Below are positions 1 through 8,366 of a stretch of 64,000 nt of DNA, in pieces; within the stretch, counting starts at the first letter, position 1; the number at the start of each line of letters is the position of its first letter. The translations under genes and the position numbers were made by a program. A model generated the notes under the pieces. That model ran no database searches. It was not told the origin of the DNA and saw only the letters and a program-made list of their open reading frames with translations. Source of the DNA: Gemmatimonadota bacterium (GTDB lineage Bacteria; Gemmatimonadota; Gemmatimonadetes; Longimicrobiales; Gaopeijiaceae); contig JBBEBG010000017.1 of NCBI GenBank assembly GCA_040882465.1, positions 29,297 to 93,296 on the forward strand, read 5' to 3'.

Positions 1-199
1 GCGCACCGGTCGGGCCGGGTTCGCCTTGTGCTCCCGTCGCACCCGGATCGCCCTGTGGACCCGCCGGTCCTTCGGGGCCCTGGAGACCCGTGTCTCCCTG
101 CGGTCCGGTAGGGCCCTGCTCCCCCTGGAATCCCTCCGGACCCTGCGCACCGGTCGGGCCGGGTTCGCCTTGTGCTCCCGTCGCACCCGGATCGCCCTG
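1..199 (-). repeat. 144-bp tandem unit inside the collagen-like gene
   Basis: Bases 1-55 and 145-199 are identical, and the similarity continues with a few changes past base 55. The period is 144 bp, which is 48 codons or 16 Gly-X-Y triplets, so the reading frame and triplet phase are kept. This suggests growth of the collagen region by unequal recombination or slippage. Further copies may lie beyond the left edge. Confidence 0.8.
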
Positions 200-460
200 A
201 GGACCCGCCGGTCCCTGTGGCCCAGTCGTACCTTCGCCCGAGACCTTCCAGCTGAACTGAATGTGCTCTGGCGAAAAACAGGCATCGGGGAGTCCAGGCT
301 CCTTGATGCGATAGACCGTACCGCTCGCGGGGACGTAACAGGCGAAAATCTCCTCATCGTCCCCTGGGTCCATGGCGGTGACCGCCCCGCCTGCCCGCGG
401 CACGATCGAGGTCACGGCGCAGCCGATCGCCACCAGGAATCCCCTCCGCGTCAACCTCAT
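1..460 (-). CDS. Collagen-like Gly-X-Y repeat protein, truncated at window edge
   Basis: The gene runs off the left edge, so only the first 153 codons are visible. It starts at an ATG (458-460) behind a strong AAGGAGG Shine-Dalgarno. The first 20-25 residues ([18 protein letters not shown]) look like a signal peptide. About 50 residues of non-repetitive sequence with two cysteines follow, then an uninterrupted run of Gly-X-Y triplets rich in Pro, Gln, Glu, Asp and Thr from about residue 85 onward. Such repeats form collagen-like triple helices in exported bacterial proteins, so a surface or secreted location is likely. The repeats are built from a 144-bp unit. No C-terminal domain can be seen, so any binding role is unknown. 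Confidence 0.8.
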   Translation of the reverse strand, partial: MRLTRRGFLVAIGCAVTSIVPRAGGAVTAMDPGDDEEIFACYVPASGTVYRIKEPGLPDACFSPEHIQFSWKVSGEGTTGPQGPAGPQGDPGATGAQGEPGPTGAQGPEGFQGEQGPTGPQGDTGLQGPEGPAGPQGDPGATGAQGEPGPTGA

Positions 461-769
461 CTCCACACCCTCCTTGGAAAGCGACCCAGGGCTCTGACAC
501 GACCATCCAATCGAAGTCGGCCCACCACACGGAAATCTCCTCGAACCGGGGTACCGCAATCCGTATGCCGGGCGGTTTGCCGGAAACGATATGTAGGTAA
601 GGCGATGCATAACAGTTACTTATGCTGGTATAACGAGAGTGGTCCCGCGGAGGGATCCCGGGGATTCCCGGAAATTGTTGCCGAATCCCAACACTTCGGG
701 TGTGGCGCGTGCGCTACGCCGCCGCCGCAGGCACTCTACAGCGCGGTGAATCCGGCGCCGGACCGAATG
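461..769. other. Intergenic region upstream of the collagen-like gene
   Basis: No convincing gene lies in these 309 bases. They must hold the promoter of the collagen-like gene and the 3' end of the TPP-enzyme operon, because both neighbours are on the minus strand. A perfect 6-bp inverted repeat, GCATAA and TTATGC around a 7-base loop, lies at 607-625 and is AT-rich compared with its surroundings. It could be an operator or a weak hairpin. I see no clear sigma-70 promoter or U-tract terminator. Confidence 0.5.
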
Positions 770-2335
770 CTAGAGAAGGGCCTCGATGACGAAAGGACCC
801 TGTTCGGAGAACGACTTTCGGATGGCCTCCGCGAGGGCATCGGCAGTTCCGACGCGGGTCCCCGGGACACCCATTCCCCGGGCAAGCGAGACCCAGTCGA
901 GCTCCGGGCGGGTAAGCTCGAAGAGGGCTCGACCCTTCGGAGAGGGCTCGCCGGCTCCCGTGCGCCGGTACTCCCCCTCGAGGATCGCGTACTTGCGGTT
1001 CGCGAGAACGATCGTCGTCACGTCGAGTCCTTCGCGGGCCTGAGTCCAGAGCGCCTGGACCGTATACATGCCGCTCCCGTCAGCCTGGAGGGAGACGACC
1101 CTTCGATCCGGGGCGGCGATAGCGGCGCCCGCCGCGGCGGGAAGCCCCATCCCGATCGCTCCCCCCGTCAGATCCATCCAATCGTGCGGTGCGGCATTCG
1201 TGGTCCAACCGGGAATCCTGCGCGCCGCGGTCGCCCCTTCGTTCATCACGATCGCATTCTCGGGGAGGAGCGCCGCGAGCGCCTGGCCCAGACTATCGGG
1301 TGTCAGTGCGCCGGTGGGGAGAGGCACGGCCTCGCGCGCCGCAGCTCCGGGGTCGGCTCTCGAGGCGCCCAGGGCCTCGGCGAGGGCCGAAAGAGCGCCG
1401 ACCAGGTGCTGATCCGGCCGGGCGAGGACGTGGACCGAGCACCCCTCCGGTGTCAGGGCGCCTGGCTCACCGGGATAGGCGAAGAAAGAAACGGGCGCTT
1501 TCGTGCCCACGAGGATGAGGTGCCTCGTGCCGGCGAGGTGCCGAAGCACATCTTCGCCGTAATAGGGGAGCTTGGGCACCGCCACGCGCCCCCCCCCGCG
1601 GGCCATCTTCGTGACGAAGGTGTCCGCGAAGAGGCGTGCCCCTGTCGCGGCATGCACTCGTCCGGCCAATTCGAGCCCGCGTTCCGACAGTGCGTCGCCA
1701 TTCATGAGGAGGGTGGCGCCGTCCCCCGCGCCACGAAGCAGCTCGGCGATCATGTCCACCGCCCGCGACTCCGGGATCGAGGGGCGGAGAGGAGCCATCG
1801 CTTCCCCGACGCCCTCCGCGCGGTTCCATGCCGCGTCCGCGGGAAGAATCAGGGTCGCGATCTGTCCGGGAGGACCGTAACTCGCCGCCACCGCTCTGGC
1901 CGCGTCGGCACCCACGGTCGAAGAACTCTTCGAGAGGTGTACCCACCCCGAAACCGCCCCCGCGAGACCCTCGATGTCGGAGTTGAGCGGCGGGTCGAGG
2001 AGTCTATGCCCGACCGCATGATCCCCGACCACGTTCACGAGGGGAACGCGCGCCCTTCGGGCGTTGTGGAGATTCGCGATCCCGTTCGCGAGGCCGGGGC
2101 CGAGGTGAAGGAGAGTGCATGCGGGTTTCCCGGCGATGCGGGCGTACCCGTCCGCCGCGCCGGTGACGACACCCTCGAAGAGCCCGAGGACGGCGCGGAG
2201 CCGGAGCTCCCGATCGAGCGCCGCGACGACGTGCATCTCCGAGGTGCCGGGATTCGTGAAGCAGACTTCGACTCCGGCGGCGACCAGGGTCCGGACGAGG
2301 ACATCCGCCCCGGTGAGCCCCGGCTCCCCCCTCAT
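770..2335 (-). CDS. Acetolactate-synthase-like (IlvX-type) TPP-dependent enzyme
   Basis: This 521-residue protein has the three-domain layout of the acetolactate synthase/benzoylformate decarboxylase family. The N-terminal domain carries the conserved Glu (E54, in GLFEG) that activates the TPP cofactor, followed by ADGYARIAGK and LGPGLANGIANLHNA. The C-terminal TPP/Mg-binding region reads ADGSGMYTVQALW with ANRKY about 27 residues later, instead of the classical GDG...NN. That variant is typical of IlvX-like proteins, whose substrate is poorly defined. No regulatory small subunit is adjacent, which argues against a normal branched-chain role. The start overlaps the stop of the upstream CoA-transferase by 4 bases (ATGA), so the two are translationally coupled. 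The family call is firm; the substrate is unknown. Confidence 0.85.
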   Translation of the reverse strand: MRGEPGLTGADVLVRTLVAAGVEVCFTNPGTSEMHVVAALDRELRLRAVLGLFEGVVTGAADGYARIAGKPACTLLHLGPGLANGIANLHNARRARVPLVNVVGDHAVGHRLLDPPLNSDIEGLAGAVSGWVHLSKSSSTVGADAARAVAASYGPPGQIATLILPADAAWNRAEGVGEAMAPLRPSIPESRAVDMIAELLRGAGDGATLLMNGDALSERGLELAGRVHAATGARLFADTFVTKMARGGGRVAVPKLPYYGEDVLRHLAGTRHLILVGTKAPVSFFAYPGEPGALTPEGCSVHVLARPDQHLVGALSALAEALGASRADPGAAAREAVPLPTGALTPDSLGQALAALLPENAIVMNEGATAARRIPGWTTNAAPHDWMDLTGGAIGMGLPAAAGAAIAAPDRRVVSLQADGSGMYTVQALWTQAREGLDVTTIVLANRKYAILEGEYRRTGAGEPSPKGRALFELTRPELDWVSLARGMGVPGTRVGTADALAEAIRKSFSEQGPFVIEALL

Positions 2336-3516
2336 ATCACGCCTTTCGAGCGGAAGGCCCGGATCTCTTCCTCCCCGTACCCCAGCCCGACGAGGATTCG
2401 GTCCGTGTGCTCGCCGAGGCTCGGTGCTCGCACGCGCACGCCTGCCTCCATGGTCGAAAAGCGAACGGGGGTTTCGGATACCGGTGCCGGGCGCTGCATC
2501 CCGGGATAGGGAATATCCCGGAAGAACCGCATCGCCTGGATGTGTTCGTCTTCCAGCGTCTCTTTGGGAGCGAGGACGCGGGCTGCGGGCACGCGAGCCC
2601 GGTCGAGCTCAGCGAGTGCCGCTTCGGTCGTCCGCTCGGCGCACCACACCGCCATGCGCGCGCTAAGCAGCTCCCCATTGTCGCCCCGCGCCTGGTCGTC
2701 GCGGAACCGCGGGTCCCGAGACCAGCTTTCCTCCCCGATGAGCCCGCACCAGCGCTGGAAGAGCGGGTCCCCGACGCACTGGACGAGGATCCATCCGTCC
2801 TGGGTCGCGAAGGTATCCGACGGACCTGCGTTTTGTCCCCTGTTTTCGCTCCCGACCCGGTCGGTCTCTTTCACGGCCTGCTCGATCAAGCTCGCGTTCG
2901 TGTAGCTGAGCGCGGTCGCGAGGAGGGATGCGTCCACATGTTGCCCCTCTCCCGTCCGCTCGCGATGCCAGAGCGCGGCCACGGTCCCGAAGGCGGCGAG
3001 CGTGGCGGTCCCGAAATCCGCGAAGGGGACCGCCGCCTTCATCGGCCGGTCCGGGGGGCCGCTCAGGTGCATGGCGCCCGACTGCGCCTGCGCGACCCCG
3101 TCGAAACCGACCCGGTCGCTCGCCGGGCCGCCGGTCCCGAACGCTGTGACCGTCGTCAGGATGACGTCGGGGCGAATCCCGCGGACCGACTCGTAGTCCA
3201 GCCCCATCGCGCGGAGCCCGGACGGGGGAAGATTGACGACAACCACGTCCGCCGTCGCAACGAGGCGCCGCACGATCTCCCGGCCTTCCTCCGTCACGGG
3301 GTCGAGCGTCATCCCGAGCTTGTTTCTTCCCACCTGGAGGAACAATGCCCCTTCACCTTCCGAGGACACGGGCACGAGATAGCGGTCCTCGCCTCCCCTC
3401 CGTTTTTCGATCCGGATCACCTCCGCCCCCAGGTCCCCGAGGAGTGCCGCGCACCAGGGACCCGCGATGTACCGCCCGAAGTCCAGGACCCGGACTCCGT
3501 CGAGAAGTCGCGCCAT
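2332..3516 (-). CDS. Class III (CaiB/BaiF) CoA-transferase
   Basis: A 394-residue member of the formyl-CoA transferase/carnitine CoA-transferase family, which moves CoA between carboxylic acids through an aspartyl-anhydride intermediate. It begins MARLLDGVRVLDFGRYIAGP, the usual family N-terminus, and has the expected nucleophile Asp at about residue 167 (VPFADFG). The TGEGQHVDASL motif follows. I chose the ATG at 3516 because GGGAGGTGG lies 6-14 bases upstream and the family begins there, although the frame stays open further upstream. It forms an operon with the downstream TPP enzyme. The pairing resembles frc-oxc of oxalate catabolism, but the partner is not a typical oxalyl-CoA decarboxylase. 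Confidence 0.9.
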   Translation of the reverse strand: MARLLDGVRVLDFGRYIAGPWCAALLGDLGAEVIRIEKRRGGEDRYLVPVSSEGEGALFLQVGRNKLGMTLDPVTEEGREIVRRLVATADVVVVNLPPSGLRAMGLDYESVRGIRPDVILTTVTAFGTGGPASDRVGFDGVAQAQSGAMHLSGPPDRPMKAAVPFADFGTATLAAFGTVAALWHRERTGEGQHVDASLLATALSYTNASLIEQAVKETDRVGSENRGQNAGPSDTFATQDGWILVQCVGDPLFQRWCGLIGEESWSRDPRFRDDQARGDNGELLSARMAVWCAERTTEAALAELDRARVPAARVLAPKETLEDEHIQAMRFFRDIPYPGMQRPAPVSETPVRFSTMEAGVRVRAPSLGEHTDRILVGLGYGEEEIRAFRSKGVI

Positions 3517-3687
3517 CCGCTTCCACCTCCCGCCTTTGGGCCACGAGCCGGGTCCCCGATCCCTCGATTGCGCCGGGCCGAACGTCCTCCAACCTTGTAC
3601 CGCGAGGGACGCCGAGCCAGGGGTCGCCCTTCCCGGCGTCCGATCCCTCCGCAGCTCGGCCTGGATCCACCCGCTCCGAGGACCGCC

Positions 3688-5244
3688 ATGAGAAGCCACA
3701 TCACCCTCTCCACGCGGACCACCCTTCTCGTGACCTTCATTGGTGCGATCGGCGCGGTGCCCCTGACAGCTCAGGGACCGGGCGGCGGGGCTCCGTGGTT
3801 CGGATTGTCCCTTCCTTCGGGGCTCGGAAACCCGCACGTCCCCGTCGTCGCGATTCCGGCCGATCTTCCGCTTCCCGCGCCCCTCGTCCCCGCCGCAGAA
3901 GAGGCTCGACCGGAGCTCGCGGGAGTGCGCATCGTCGCCGATGTCGAGACAATCACCGGATTTTCCCGCGCGAGCCGCGCGGTCGGGAATCGCCTCTGGG
4001 GGCGGATTGCGGGGTTCCCTTCCCTCACGGACACGATGGAATGGGTGGCCGAGCAGTTTCGGGCAGCTGGACTCCGCGACGTCCAGGTCCAGACCTTCGA
4101 GGCGAGCGCCGGAATGTGGTGGCCCCGCGAGTGGGAGGTGAGCCTTTCGGGGGATGGGCGTTTCGGGGATGGAACGGTCGACCTCGTCCTCGAGTCGGCA
4201 TTCCCGACCGGCGGATCCGAAATCCCGGATGGGGCTATTTCCGCGCCCCTCGTCTTCGCCGGGGCGATCACGGAAGCCGTGATACTGTCCGGCGATGTCC
4301 TTCGGGGGAGAATCGCAGTGCAGTCGGTCCGGCCGGCGGGGGGGGTGTATTCGGAGCGTGGCGGCACCGTCGAGCGGGCCCGCGCCCTTTTCGAGGCGGG
4401 CGCCGTCGCCGTGCTCAACGTGGTCGAGCAGACGGGGAACATGCATGTGCGGGACTTCGGCAACTGCGGCGGCCCCTGCTTCAACCTGGGCACCGCCGAT
4501 GGCGCGTTCCTGATCGCCGCGATCGAGGAAGCGGCGCGGCGAGGGATCGAGCCCGGGATCGCCGCGACGCTCTCCCTCAGCGCGCAGACGCTCGAGGGGC
4601 TGACCGCCGAGAACGCGGTCGGCATCCTCGAAGGCGAAAGCGACGAGGTCGTGATCGTGAACGCGCACGCGGACGGCTGGTTCGACGGCGCGGGGGACAA
4701 TGGAGACGGTCTCGCGGTTCTCCTCGCGCTGGCGCGCCACTTCGCTTCGCAGGATGCGCGGCCGCCCCGGACCCTCATCTTCGTCGCGAGCGCGGGGCAT
4801 CACGGAAGCGGGCTAAACGGACCTTCGAACTTCGTGCGGATGAATCCCGAAATCGGTGAACGTGCGGTCCTCGCGCTCAATCTCGAGCATGTCTCGCAAC
4901 TCGAGATTCGCCCCGGCGACTGGCGCGTCGAAGCGACCGAGCAGCCGATGGGATTCGGGATCAGCAACGAGGCGCCCTTCATCGCCGACACCGCCCTCCG
5001 CGGCATGGAGCGGACCGGCTTCAACCTCCGGCCCACCTTCGGCTCCGGCGTGCCGGGGGACCTGGGCGGGTACGCCCCCCTTGGGGTCCCTCGTGTGCAG
5101 GCGATCCACTCGGGCCCGATGTACCACACCAGCGGTGACGTTCTGGGCACGATTTCCGTCCCGGGACTAGAGCGGGCGGCTCGTTTCTTCGCCTTTTTCA
5201 TCGAGGAACTAGCGAATGCCCCCCGCGCCGCTCTCGATCCGTGA
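3688..5244 (+). CDS. Exported M28-family peptidase-like protein with PA-type insert
   Basis: A 518-residue protein with a signal peptide ending near LTAQ. Residues about 200-300 look like a protease-associated insert, and the C-terminal half like an M28 zinc aminopeptidase fold. The first metal region is clear (NAHADGWFDGAGDNGDG, about residue 325), as is the last His ligand (YHTSGD, about 478). The usual catalytic and bridging Glu-Glu pair in the segment FVASAGHHGSG (about 366-376) appears to be replaced by Gly/His, and the next ligand position reads NLEHV instead of the usual NLD. It may therefore be a divergent or inactive peptidase. It is divergent from the CoA-transferase gene, with about 170 bp between starts. 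Confidence 0.8.
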   Translation: MRSHITLSTRTTLLVTFIGAIGAVPLTAQGPGGGAPWFGLSLPSGLGNPHVPVVAIPADLPLPAPLVPAAEEARPELAGVRIVADVETITGFSRASRAVGNRLWGRIAGFPSLTDTMEWVAEQFRAAGLRDVQVQTFEASAGMWWPREWEVSLSGDGRFGDGTVDLVLESAFPTGGSEIPDGAISAPLVFAGAITEAVILSGDVLRGRIAVQSVRPAGGVYSERGGTVERARALFEAGAVAVLNVVEQTGNMHVRDFGNCGGPCFNLGTADGAFLIAAIEEAARRGIEPGIAATLSLSAQTLEGLTAENAVGILEGESDEVVIVNAHADGWFDGAGDNGDGLAVLLALARHFASQDARPPRTLIFVASAGHHGSGLNGPSNFVRMNPEIGERAVLALNLEHVSQLEIRPGDWRVEATEQPMGFGISNEAPFIADTALRGMERTGFNLRPTFGSGVPGDLGGYAPLGVPRVQAIHSGPMYHTSGDVLGTISVPGLERAARFFAFFIEELANAPRAALDP

Positions 5245-5301
5245 CCAGAGAGGCTACAAGATGACCGGCGAAACCCGTGCCATGACCAATGGAGCCCACC
5301 G

Positions 5302-6312
5302 ATGATCCGCGGCCGGGAAGTGCGCCTGCGCCGGCGGCCCGTCGGGATGCCGGTGCCCGAGGACTTTTCGATCGTCGAGGCCGAGATCGGGGATCCGGGG
5401 CCGGGCGAGGTCGTCGTCCAGAATCTCTTCCTCAGCGTGGACCCGTACATGCGGGGGCGCATGTCGGACCAGAAGTCGTACGCGCCGCCGTACGAGGTGG
5501 GGAAAGTGATGACGGGGGGTGCCGTGGGGCGGGTCGTGGCTTCCCGAGACGACCAATTCGCCGAGGGAGATCTCGTCGTAAGCGCCTTCGGCTGGCGCGA
5601 GGCGTTCTGCGCGCCGGGGGATCGGCTTCGCGCCATCGGGGAAATGGTCGCCTCCCCTTCGGCGTACCTGGGCGTCCTCGGGATGCCGGGGATGACGGCA
5701 TACGTGGGGCTCTTCGAAATCGCGGAGCTGAAGGACGGAGAGACCGTCCTCGTCTCCGGCGCCGCGGGGGCCGTCGGAAGTGTGGCGGGCCAGATCGCCC
5801 GGCTCAAAGGGTGCCGGGTGCTCGGGAGTGCCGGGGGACCGGACAAGGTCCGCCACCTCACGGACGAGCTGGGATTCGACTTCGCCTTCGACTACCGCGA
5901 GGGCAAGCTCTCGGACCACCTTCGGGAGGGCGCCCCCGACGGGCTCGACGTCTATTTCGACAATGTCGGAGGGAAGCTTCTCGAAGCCGCCATCGGTCAG
6001 ATGCGGGTCTTCGGGAGAATCGCGCTCTGCGGCTCGATCTCCCGGTATAACGACACCGAGCTCACACCGGGTCCGGCGAACCTTTCCCGGGCGGTCGGGT
6101 GGTGCCTCACGCTCCGCGGGTTTCTCGTTTCGAGATACGAACATGTTCGCGAGCGATTCCTCGCCGACATGTCCGAATGGTTGCGGACGGGGCGGATCGC
6201 GGTGCGGGAGACGATCGTGGAAGGGATCGAAGCCGCGCCGGAGGCCTTCATCGGCCTCTTCACCGGGGCGAACCTCGGCAAGATGGTCGTGAAGGTGGAC
6301 GACGCGGAGTGA
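5302..6312 (+). CDS. NADPH-dependent MDR oxidoreductase (CurA/PTGR-like)
   Basis: A 336-residue zinc-free medium-chain reductase of the leukotriene B4 dehydrogenase/prostaglandin reductase/CurA group, which reduces activated carbon-carbon double bonds with NADPH. It shows NLFLSVDPYMRGRM near residue 50, a nucleotide-binding VSGAAGAVGSVAGQIA around 150, and FDNVGG with an RIALCGSIS segment near 215-250. Zinc-binding cysteines are absent, as expected. It begins 57 bases after the M28-like gene and is probably co-transcribed with it. The natural substrate cannot be inferred. Confidence 0.9.
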   Translation: MIRGREVRLRRRPVGMPVPEDFSIVEAEIGDPGPGEVVVQNLFLSVDPYMRGRMSDQKSYAPPYEVGKVMTGGAVGRVVASRDDQFAEGDLVVSAFGWREAFCAPGDRLRAIGEMVASPSAYLGVLGMPGMTAYVGLFEIAELKDGETVLVSGAAGAVGSVAGQIARLKGCRVLGSAGGPDKVRHLTDELGFDFAFDYREGKLSDHLREGAPDGLDVYFDNVGGKLLEAAIGQMRVFGRIALCGSISRYNDTELTPGPANLSRAVGWCLTLRGFLVSRYEHVRERFLADMSEWLRTGRIAVRETIVEGIEAAPEAFIGLFTGANLGKMVVKVDDAE

Positions 6313-6363
6313 GTTGGGGCTCCGAGGCGGTCCGGCGGGCGCGGCCGCGCGTGCGAGCCCGGC

Positions 6364-7848
6364 TCAGAGGCGGATGACGACCGACTTCCGTTGGGTGTAG
6401 AGCTCGAGGGACGCCTCGCCCAGCTCGCGTCCGTACCCTGACGACTTGAAGCCCCCGAAGGGCGTCATCGCGTCGAACTCTCCATAAGTGTTCACCCAGA
6501 CGATCCCCGCGCGCAGCGCAGCCGCCACGCGGTGCGCCTTCGAGATGTCCTGCGTCCAGATTCCGGCGGCCAGGCCGTATTCGGTCTCGTTGCCGAGCTG
6601 CACCGCCGACTCCGCATCCTCGAAGGGGATCACGGACACGACCGGTCCGAAGATCTCTTCGCGCGCGATGCGCATGTCGTTGTTGACGCCGGTGAAGATC
6701 GTGGGTTCGATGAAGTAGCCTGGTCCCTCTTTCACATGACCGCCGAGCGCCGCGGTCGCGCCCTCCTCGGGCCCGGTCTCGAGATACTCTCGGATCCGGC
6801 TCTGTTGCTCTTCGGAGACGACGGGACCCAGCTGCACCCCCTCCTCGAGCCCGGGTCCGACCTTGAGCTTTCCCGCGAAGGCCGTGAGGCGCTCTACGAA
6901 CTCATCATGGATCCGGCGCTCCAGGAAGAGGCGCGTCCCCGCGGTGCAGATCTGGCCGGAGTTGGCGAAGACGCCCATCATTGACGCCGGGACCGCCTTC
7001 TCCAGGTTCGCGTCGGCGAAGACGATGTTGGGGCTCTTCCCGCCGAGCTCCAGGGAGACGCGTTTCACCGTCCCCGCCGCCGCCGCCATGACCTTCTTTC
7101 CCACCTCGGTCGAGCCCGTGAAGGCGATCTTGTCCACCCCGGGGTGGGCGACGACCGCCGCGCCGGTCGTCCCGTCCCCGGTGACCACGTTCAGGACCCC
7201 GGCGGGGACGCCGGCCTCGGTGGCGAGCTCCGCGAAACGAAGCGCATTGACCGGCGTCTGCTCCGCGGGCTTCAACACGACCGTGTTCCCGCAGGCGAGC
7301 GCGGGCGCGACCTTCCACGTGACCATGATCAGCGGGAAGTTCCAGGGGATGATCTGCCCGCAGACCCCGACCGGCTCGCGCCGCACGTACTTGTGGTGGG
7401 TCGGCGCGGACGGAAGGACGTCTCCCGTGATCTTCGTCGGCCACCCCGCGTAATACCGCACATATTCGGCCGCCGCCGCCGCCTCGGCGCGGGCCATCCG
7501 CATCGGCTTCCCGTTGTCCAGCACTTCCAGGGTCGCCAGCTCCTCGACGTTTTCCGCCATCAGATCCGCGAGGCGGCGCAGGATCGCTTCCCGATCCTTC
7601 GGATGGAGCCCGGTCCAGCTCCCGTCGTCGAACGCCTTCCGCGCGGCCTGCACGGCGCGATCCACGTCTTCCTTGCCTCCGAAGGCGACCTCCGCCAGCG
7701 TCTCCCCCGTCGCGGGATTCGGAGTCTCGAACGTTCTCCCGTCGGCGGCTTCGACCCACTCGCCCCCGATGAAGAGGCGCTTCGCCTTGCCGTCGAGGAA
7801 TCTCCTCGCCACCTCTGGAATGCCGAGCTCCGCCGCCTTCGTCGCCAT
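6364..7848 (-). CDS. NAD(P)-dependent aldehyde dehydrogenase
   Basis: A 494-residue ALDH superfamily enzyme that oxidises an aldehyde to the acid. The catalytic Cys301 lies in NSGQICTAG and the general base Glu267 in SLELGGKSPN. The coenzyme-binding motifs IIPWNFPL and FTGSTEVG are intact, and the C-terminus reads TPFGGFKSSGYGRELG, as in betaine/phenylacetaldehyde-type ALDHs. Length and motifs suggest a functional enzyme. The ATG at 7848 has only a weak ribosome site and lies 7 bases after a small upstream gene on the same strand, so translation may depend on that gene. The substrate is not predictable. Confidence 0.93.
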   Translation of the reverse strand: MATKAAELGIPEVARRFLDGKAKRLFIGGEWVEAADGRTFETPNPATGETLAEVAFGGKEDVDRAVQAARKAFDDGSWTGLHPKDREAILRRLADLMAENVEELATLEVLDNGKPMRMARAEAAAAAEYVRYYAGWPTKITGDVLPSAPTHHKYVRREPVGVCGQIIPWNFPLIMVTWKVAPALACGNTVVLKPAEQTPVNALRFAELATEAGVPAGVLNVVTGDGTTGAAVVAHPGVDKIAFTGSTEVGKKVMAAAAGTVKRVSLELGGKSPNIVFADANLEKAVPASMMGVFANSGQICTAGTRLFLERRIHDEFVERLTAFAGKLKVGPGLEEGVQLGPVVSEEQQSRIREYLETGPEEGATAALGGHVKEGPGYFIEPTIFTGVNNDMRIAREEIFGPVVSVIPFEDAESAVQLGNETEYGLAAGIWTQDISKAHRVAAALRAGIVWVNTYGEFDAMTPFGGFKSSGYGRELGEASLELYTQRKSVVIRL

Positions 7849-7855
7849 CGTCAGA

Positions 7856-8212
7856 TCACGTGCCGCCGAGGGGAATGGCGACCGAAGCGTAAAGGAAATA
7901 GGTTCTCGACTTCTCTTCGAAGTCCTCGAACAGCTCGGTGAGACCGAAGTCGGCCGCGGCGCCCAAGGCTCCCATGATCGAGTCCGTAATTGGGAAGCCA
8001 ACGAACGGATCGATCGAGAATCGTTCGTTGATGAGGAAGGACGTCCCGGCCGCAACGAAGAGGCCCGTTTTCGAGCTCGCATTCTCATGATCGGTCGACG
8101 CGAAAACCGGCCCCCCCACGAGGATCAGAAGGCGCTGCGCTTCCACCTGGTCCGCCCCGAGAGCGATGGTAAGTGTCACAGCTCCCAAGCCCATCAGGAT
8201 TCGAAGTCGCAT
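7856..8212 (-). CDS. Small exported outer-membrane-barrel-like protein
   Basis: A 118-residue protein. The first 26 residues are a clear signal peptide ending VEAQ. The rest alternates hydrophobic and polar residues and ends in an aromatic/hydrophobic strand (YFLYASVAIPL), as short beta-barrel proteins do. It is too short for a full eight-stranded barrel, so it may be a fragment or a minimal barrel. The ATG at 8212 follows GGGGAGGAAAT, a very good Shine-Dalgarno. It precedes the ALDH gene in the same transcript. No function can be assigned. Confidence 0.6.
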   Translation of the reverse strand: MRLRILMGLGAVTLTIALGADQVEAQRLLILVGGPVFASTDHENASSKTGLFVAAGTSFLINERFSIDPFVGFPITDSIMGALGAAADFGLTELFEDFEEKSRTYFLYASVAIPLGGT

Positions 8213-8366
8213 ATTTCCTCCCCGACACTTGGGTGACTTACTACTCGGACATTCGACCGGGCGGCCCGTATTTTGCCCGATTCAGGGTACCAGACCCACC
8301 GAACAATTACAAGTTTCAGAGTCGTGGCTTGCCGCATCCACAAACCCTCGCGATGGTGGTCGCCCT

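Noticed and set aside
26-2509. Very long open frame on the plus strand covering the collagen-like and TPP-enzyme genes
   Set aside because: Its protein is Arg/Gly/Pro-rich without domains and lies opposite two convincing genes; in GC-rich DNA such antisense frames stay open by chance.
7856-8212. Pseudogene of a larger outer-membrane protein
   Set aside because: It has an intact signal peptide, a good ribosome site and a proper stop, so I list it as a small gene while noting that it is short for a barrel.
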